Origin: Thereva unica
Taxonomy: Eukaryota > Arthropoda > Insecta > Diptera > Therevidae
Reading direction: 5' to 3'
Assembly: GCA_949987705.1 (NCBI GenBank)
Contig: OX465281.1
Location: 168,778,516-168,842,515 of the forward strand
Length of the DNA: 64,000 nt
The notes under the pieces are model-generated. The model made no database searches. It was not told where the DNA came from and saw only the letters and a list, made by a program, of their open reading frames with translations. The stretch's first letter is position 1; every line of letters starts with the position of its first letter. Of the stretch, positions 58,499 through 64,000 are shown piece by piece. Made by a program: the position numbers and the translations under genes.

Positions 58499-60561
58499 AT
58501 TATTATTATTATTGTTGAGGGGCGCTACAGCGGGCACTGCGACCAATTTTGTTTGATATATTGTACCATCCCCGTCTTTAAAAACCATCAAGGTTAAGGC
58601 TTCTGAGGTAGCCTAAAACTGATTTCGGGTTGCTGTCCCAAATCTTCCTGGGAGTAGGGAAGTCACGATGGAGGAGACTCAGTCTTTTCCTCACTGTAGC
58701 CTCACAGTCGCACATCAAGTGCTCCGCAGTTTCGGGAGCTGCCCCGCAGAATCGACAGCCACAGTCGTCCACCAGACCTATTTTGATTAGGTGATAGTTA
58801 AGCGAACAGTGGCCCGTCAGGAGCTCTGTTATTATTTTTAGCTCCCACCTATTGAGATTTAAAAGTTTGCCCGCCCTTAGCTTTATCGATTTGGATGAAT
58901 CTTTTAGCTTGACGAGCACCCTGGGTCCTAGACCAGCATTGAAGAAACATCTGGTCAACCCAATTCTTTATGGCCATTTTTACGTGGCAGCTTGCTAAGC
59001 TACAGAAAGGTTCCAGACCAATAGGTAATGAGTTTGCGTCTGCTCTAGCCAGGCTATCGGCAATCTCATTACCAATGTGACCTTCGTGGCCCGGAATCCA
59101 CATCAGCGTGACACTATTGTTCTGCTGAGGAATTTCAGGGATTGAAGACAATCCAGGACAGTCTTTGATGAGACCCTGTGCGATTTAATGGCCAGCAGTG
59201 CAGCTTGACTGTCCGAGAAAATAACAATTTTAGAGCTATTTGGAGCTCTATTAATACAAGTCTGAGCACACACCTGGATGGCGAGTACCTCAGCCTGAAA
59301 AACAGTGGGGGTAGTGCCCAAAGCCATGGATATTTTGCTCCTTGGGCCATAAATGCCCACAATACCCCTTTATCGGTTTTGGAACCGTCTGTGTACCAAA
59401 AGGCCGTGCTTCCTCTAAAGAGAGGCCTGCCATGTTGCCACTCTGACCTACTTCGAATAATCGTCGTAAACGGTTTGTCAAAGTCAAGAGTAGCAGGAAT
59501 GGTATCGGACAAAGATATCATTGGCTCCAAGTTCATCTCCTTGAGGATCGATAAATGATCCAGCAGGTCTCCTGGCTTAAAGGAGAATAGCTCCCGTAGA
59601 CGCAGTGCCCCTGCCAGAGCCTCCTTTTTCACCACCAGGTGTAGCGGAGGAAGGCTCAGTAGGGCCTCCATAGCCACAGTCGGACAGGTGCTTTTGGCCC
59701 CTGTGATACCAAGACAGGCCAGTCTTTGCACCCTGGCCAGCTTAATCATAGCACCCTTTTGTTTGGTCTTAGCTCACCATGCGATGGATGCATATGTGAT
59801 CATGGGCCTTACGACCGTAGTATATAGCCAGAACATTAACCTAGGTTTAAGACCCCGGGTTTTTCCTACAAATTGGCGACAAACATGGAGAGATGCAGTT
59901 GCTTTGGCAGTTACTCTCTCAATTTGAGATTTCCAGGAGAGCTTTTAATCCAGGATTATGCCTAGATATTTAGCCTCCTTTGAGAAACCTATTTCTTTGC
60001 CGTCCAAAGAGGGAGCTTTTAAGTTTAGCTTCCTTCTATTAGTAAACGGTACGATGACAGTTTTCTGTGGGTTAATACCCAGATTCTTGCTACGGCACCA
60101 GCTATGCACATGTGACAAAGCGGCTTGCATGAGGTCTGAAACGGTGCTATCATGATCGCCGCTAATCGTTATGACGATATCGTCTGCATAGGCCTGTGTT
60201 TTAAATCCACGGTTATTCAGGTCGGCAAGAAGTTCGTCGATCACGATTGACCATAGGAGGGGTGATAGAACGCCCCCTTGAGGACAACCTTTAGCAGCAA
60301 TTACCGTAATCAATTCATCTCAGCAGTTATCAATCTGCTGCTGAGAAGCGACGTGATCCATCTCGCAGTGGGGCGAAGAATGCCTTTTTTACTGCTGCTT
60401 CATTGATCGCGTCGAAGGTAACGTTGTCAAACGCACCTTCAACGTCTGCAAAGGCGCAGAGAGAGATTTCCTTGGCCCTGAGGGATTTCTCAATATCTCT
60501 CACTAGAACATGAATGGCAGTCTCTGTAGATCTGCCCGGCCGGTTAAGGTATTCTCTAAGT
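58499..60561 (-). pseudogene. I/LOA-type non-LTR fragment, unit 3
   Basis: Same lesions as units 1 and 2. Confidence 0.85.
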
Positions 60562-60601
60562 TAAGGTATTAGATTTAGTTTCTCTTCCCGGAGAAACATC
60601 T

Positions 60602-60821
60602 GAAACAATTATTAGTTCAATTATTGATATATTGAGAAAAAATAATCTCACAAATAAATTAGTAGCGTACTGCGCAGACAACACAAATACAAATTTTGGA
60701 GGTGTACATCGATGAAGAAAGAATAATGTTTTTTCTCGTTTACAAACTGAATTAAATCGACCAATTGTTGGAGTAGGATGTGCGGCTCTTATAATAGTCC
60801 GGGCGCTGGAGCATTTCCAGT
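60602..60821 (+). pseudogene. hAT-type transposase fragment, unit 3
   Basis: Carries one private base change (GCTCTTATA near 60788) relative to units 1 and 2, turning the His of the AAHII phrase into Leu. Confidence 0.65.
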
Positions 60822-61546
60822 GGTTTTGGCGTGATATAACGGACTTTTTTGGTGGAATCGGTCAGAAATGATATCCTCAACAATATTTAGGGGGTGCGCA
60901 AGCATGAAACTCCCAGGAAAACTTGTGGTAGCCCAAAAACTGAAAAATTCACTAAACATTCCCTCTTTTTTTACCTTTCTTGTTAAATATCTCTTAACGA
61001 AGGCTTCTAGGTGAAAAATTTATTGAGCATGTTTTGTTCGTTATTGGATTTGCTAAAACTTACCCTAAGGTGGATTTTTGAAATTTGAATTTTTGCATTG
61101 CAAAATTGTCGAAAACCGCGTAAAAAAGTACCTCACTTTAAAGTTAGCACAAGGAAAGAAGAAATCATTATCTTCCAATTTAATTTTGGAATTAGATAGT
61201 TAAAGGCATGATTAACTTATATCCAATACCCGATCACGGTCGGTCAAATAGTTTTTGCATAATGAATTTTGCAATTAAGTGAATTTAAAAAGTTAAATTT
61301 GTTACTGCGCCAAATGAAAAACTCCCATGTTGGTCCTGATTTTTTTACGTATGCTCTAAGACTCTCTTTACAATATCCAATCATTAAAATTCTGGTATTT
61401 AAATTTTTTTATGGTTTTTAATTTTTTTAAGATTTTTGGCAAAAAACTGCAACTAAGGCGTTTTTAATACGCTTTTATTAGCTTCACTTAACTATGTAAT
61501 AAAATCTTGGAAGTTAAATTCGACCCACTTCCCGGTTTCCGATTAA
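60822..61546. other. Unassigned AT-rich stretch, unit 3
   Basis: Equivalent to 18531-19255; nothing recognised. Confidence 0.4.
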
Positions 61547-61991
61547 GCTGAAATTTTGCATACATGTTTAGTTTGGATGACAATGCAATCTGACCATTTA
61601 AAAAAAAAAATCAAGATGGCGGTTCCAAGATGGCGGCCGAATTTTGCAATTGTTCTCCCCGACCCCCGATATGGGTATCTAATGAAAGGGTATGACAAGT
61701 AGAATACAATTTACTATGTGATGTCATTCAAAATTCAAAATAGCGACTAACACAAAATGGCGGACTATGGCTTTCTTTACAACCCACTCGTTATGGGTAT
61801 CTAATGAAAGGATATGACAAGTAGAATACTATTATCTATGTGGTGTCACTCCAAATTCAAAATGACGGGCGAAACCAAATGACGACGAACCCAAAATATG
61901 GATCACCTTTTTCTTTACAACGCGCTTGGAATGGGTATCAAATAAAAGCTTATGAAGAGTGTAGTACAGTAAGCTGAGTGACATCATTTTA
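61547..61991. repeat. Family B tandem repeat, unit 3
   Basis: Two private substitutions (near 61648 and 61723). Confidence 0.65.
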
Positions 61992-62071
61992 AATCTAATA
62001 TGGGAGAATACATATAAAAATACCTGGTTGCCTGTAAAGTCCGTATACGGGCGAAGTTTTTACGTGACAAC

Positions 62072-62166
62072 GTCTTGAGACTTGAGAGTTGAGAGTTGAG
62101 ACTTGGGACTTGAGACTTGAGACTTGAGACTTGAGAGCTGACAGTTGAGACTTAAGACTTGAGACT
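62072..62166. repeat. Heptanucleotide minisatellite, unit 3
   Basis: Same as in units 1 and 2. Confidence 0.85.
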
Positions 62167-62286
62167 CGAACAGAGCGATGAGTCATAAGGTAACGGAGAA
62201 TTTGCTGATAACTTTTTTGCGAATGACTCCCAGGGTATACCGATGTATAAGACGTTGTCACATCAATAGACTAAAAAGTAGAAAAT

Positions 62287-62641
62287 AAAAAAAATAGTTT
62301 AAAAAAACTAAAAAATACGCTTTTATTTTAAAATGAACTAAAAAGTAAAAAATAATTTTGAATGTAAAGTTTTTATTGCTTCAGCTAGTATATGGAAACA
62401 ACCTACCTTTCAAAATGTAAAAAAGCGTGGGGCGAAAAGTTCCGATGTTAATAAAATATGTGTTATATATATATGAATATATGTAGGTAAAGAGCCCCAC
62501 GATTTTTTACATTTTGAAAGGTAGGTTGTTTCCATATACTAGCTGAAGCAATAAAAACTTTATATTCAAAATTTTTTTTACTTTTTAGTTCATTTTAAAA
62601 TAAAAGCGTATTTTTTAGTTTTTTTAAACTATTTTTTTTTC
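62287..62641. repeat. Foldback element FB1, unit 3
   Basis: Equivalent to 19996-20350. Confidence 0.85.
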
Positions 62642-63025
62642 CACAAAAATTGCTAACTCGACGACGCCAGAAATGCTAGGCGCGTTTCAAATTCGCTCGA
62701 AAAAGGACTCAGTTTTTATTGCACCAATTTAGCAGCTTTTTTTTAAATTTGGGTAGCGAATCAAAAAGGCTTTATTTTACTGGATGCATCGATATGGACA
62801 AATTTTGTTCAGACTAGTAGAGGCCGAGTAGTAGCTTAGAGCGTGGTGTTCGTACAATTGCTCAATACAAAGGATGTCATTGTGAGTTTCTAGACTAATA
62901 TTCATTCAGCAGCAGCAGAGCCGGTTCTACAAGTTAATCTACACTGGTATTCTTTCATCGCGAGTAACTCCAGCGGGAGAGCTAGCGACGGGTTACACTG
63001 GTAACCCAAGAATTCTTTAATGAGT

Positions 63026-63475
63026 TAAGAATAGTGATGTACCAAAATGGTCATTCAGTTTTTTCCTCCAAGCTTCTCGCTCACTGGCTAGAGTCCTCCA
63101 ATTTCTTACGCCCAACAGGTGTTCAGCGTCTGTATTTACGGCAGCTTTTCCTCGGCCATCCTGTCACCGATTATGATTCCCTTATATATTCTCTTCACTC
63201 TTAAGATTTTTCTCTCAAAAGCTGCTAATTAGTTTGCGACTTTTTGAGAGGGTCATTGTCCACGTCTTCGAGTCACAACAAGCCTCAGGCCTTATAAGAG
63301 ATTTGTATAGTTCAAATTTAGTTTTCCTGTATAGCAATCTTGATTGGAGTACTTTACGCAGTGAATAAAAACGTTGATTGCCCTGTTGTATTCTGCTTTT
63401 AATTTCCTCCAGCTCTTCGTTTGTTGACGACACTATTGTTCCTAGGTATTTAAAGCTCTTCACTACCTCTATATT
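63026..63475 (-). pseudogene. RTE-like 3' fragment, unit 3
   Basis: Same translation as in units 1 and 2. Confidence 0.8.
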
Positions 63476-64000
63476 GGTCTTGCAGTCTTGTCTTCGTCTT
63501 GTACATTAAGCAAAACCAAGAATAAGACTAACATTTAGCTATGCTCGCAAGACCAAGACCAAGACTTAGCCGTGCTCGCAAGACTAAAGCCAAGACTATA
63601 TCAGTTTTGTCTTCTTCACTAGTTATGAAGATTTTAATTTTGAAGTTTTGGATTAATTTTAAATGTTTTAACGTTTCGTGCAGCGAGCCGCACCGCGTCC
63701 CAGCTACATAGTAACAAAAAAAAAAATTCAAACAAAATTCGGTAATTTTTCTAATTTGTAGGATTTGAAAATAATACCTACCTACCTAAAATTCTTACCA
63801 AAATTGGAAATGATTATTTGTTAAAAAACAACTTTATTAGCATAAAATCAAATCAGAAAAATGTTATATCAACGCCAGAATTTTGAAAATAATTATTTTA
63901 TAGCTTTATAGTTTTCTGGTGTCAATATATAGTTCTTTTCGCGGTGAATTAATTTTTTCTGGTTTCACGTTTCTGTTTCTGGTTTCACGTTTTAAGGTGA
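63476..64000. other. Unassigned stretch at right window edge, unit 3
   Basis: Equivalent to 21186-21710; contains the two 40-bp direct repeats and no gene. The window stops here inside the array. Confidence 0.4.

Larger units (their letters stand above)
49726..64000. repeat. Tandem array unit 3 (partial, cut by window edge)
   Basis: The first 14.3 kb of a third period. It shares the non-LTR insertion with unit 1, but shares with unit 2 several single-base states and the shorter GT tract. Private substitutions become more frequent toward the right edge (for example around 60788, 61648, 61723 and 63962). Confidence 0.95.
57365..64000. mobile_element. PIF/Harbinger element, copy 3 (left part, cut by window edge)
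   Basis: Left TIR at 57365-57382 with the same nested content up to the stretch after the RTE-like fragment. The Myb-like and transposase genes would lie beyond 64000. Confidence 0.9.

Noticed and set aside
7439..64000. Array as a Maverick/Polinton or other large virus-like element
   Set aside because: No DNA polymerase B, packaging ATPase or capsid genes; all content is explained by nested smaller elements.

Overview
The window looks like a transposon-dense, AT-rich stretch of an animal nuclear genome, most likely an insect or other arthropod. I found no host gene, rRNA, tRNA or prokaryotic operon. The identification rests on element types: a Ty3/Gypsy and a BEL/Pao LTR retrotransposon, a PIF/Harbinger DNA transposon with spliced genes, several non-LTR retrotransposon families, hAT and Tc1/mariner relics, foldback elements and Helitron-like minisatellite repeats.

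Layout. Positions 1-7438 are a unique flank: a Helitron-like minisatellite (about 771-1320), a Tc1/mariner N-terminal relic (1748-1948), and a broken Ty3/Gypsy element on the minus strand (integrase, pol and gag, 2096-5793) followed by about 1.6 kb without recognisable genes. From 7439 to the right edge lies a head-to-tail tandem array with a period of about 21.1 kb: unit 1 is 7439-28570 (21,132 bp), unit 2 is 28571-49725 (21,155 bp), and unit 3 runs from 49726 past the window edge. The units differ by few substitutions, by AT and GT tract lengths, and by two insertions. The array starts inside intron 4 of a Harbinger transposase gene.

Each period is the same nested composite. A BEL/Pao element, lacking its gag N-terminus, is split in its reverse transcriptase by a 14.8-kb PIF/Harbinger element (15072-29898, 36228-51053, and 57365 onward). 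That Harbinger has perfect 18-bp terminal inverted repeats and a 3-bp CTG target duplication. It carries two convergent genes: a zeste/Myb-SANT-like DNA-binding protein (plus strand, at least six exons) and a HARBI1-like transposase (minus strand, six exons, 366 codons, all three catalytic acidic residues present). A block of about 10 kb in or near the 5' intron of the Myb-like gene has filled with other elements and is bracketed by two direct copies of a TIR element ('element A').

How the parts work together: in this family the transposase and the Myb-like protein act jointly on the TIR ends, so the Harbinger may be, or may recently have been, autonomous despite its size. Its excision with one CTG would rejoin the Pao reading frame, but every Pao copy has further lesions (a non-LTR insertion in units 1 and 3; a stop codon plus a Harbinger-type MITE in unit 2). 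Units 1 and 3, which are not adjacent, share one insertion that unit 2 lacks, so the array's history is not simple stepwise duplication. I cannot exclude an assembly artefact.
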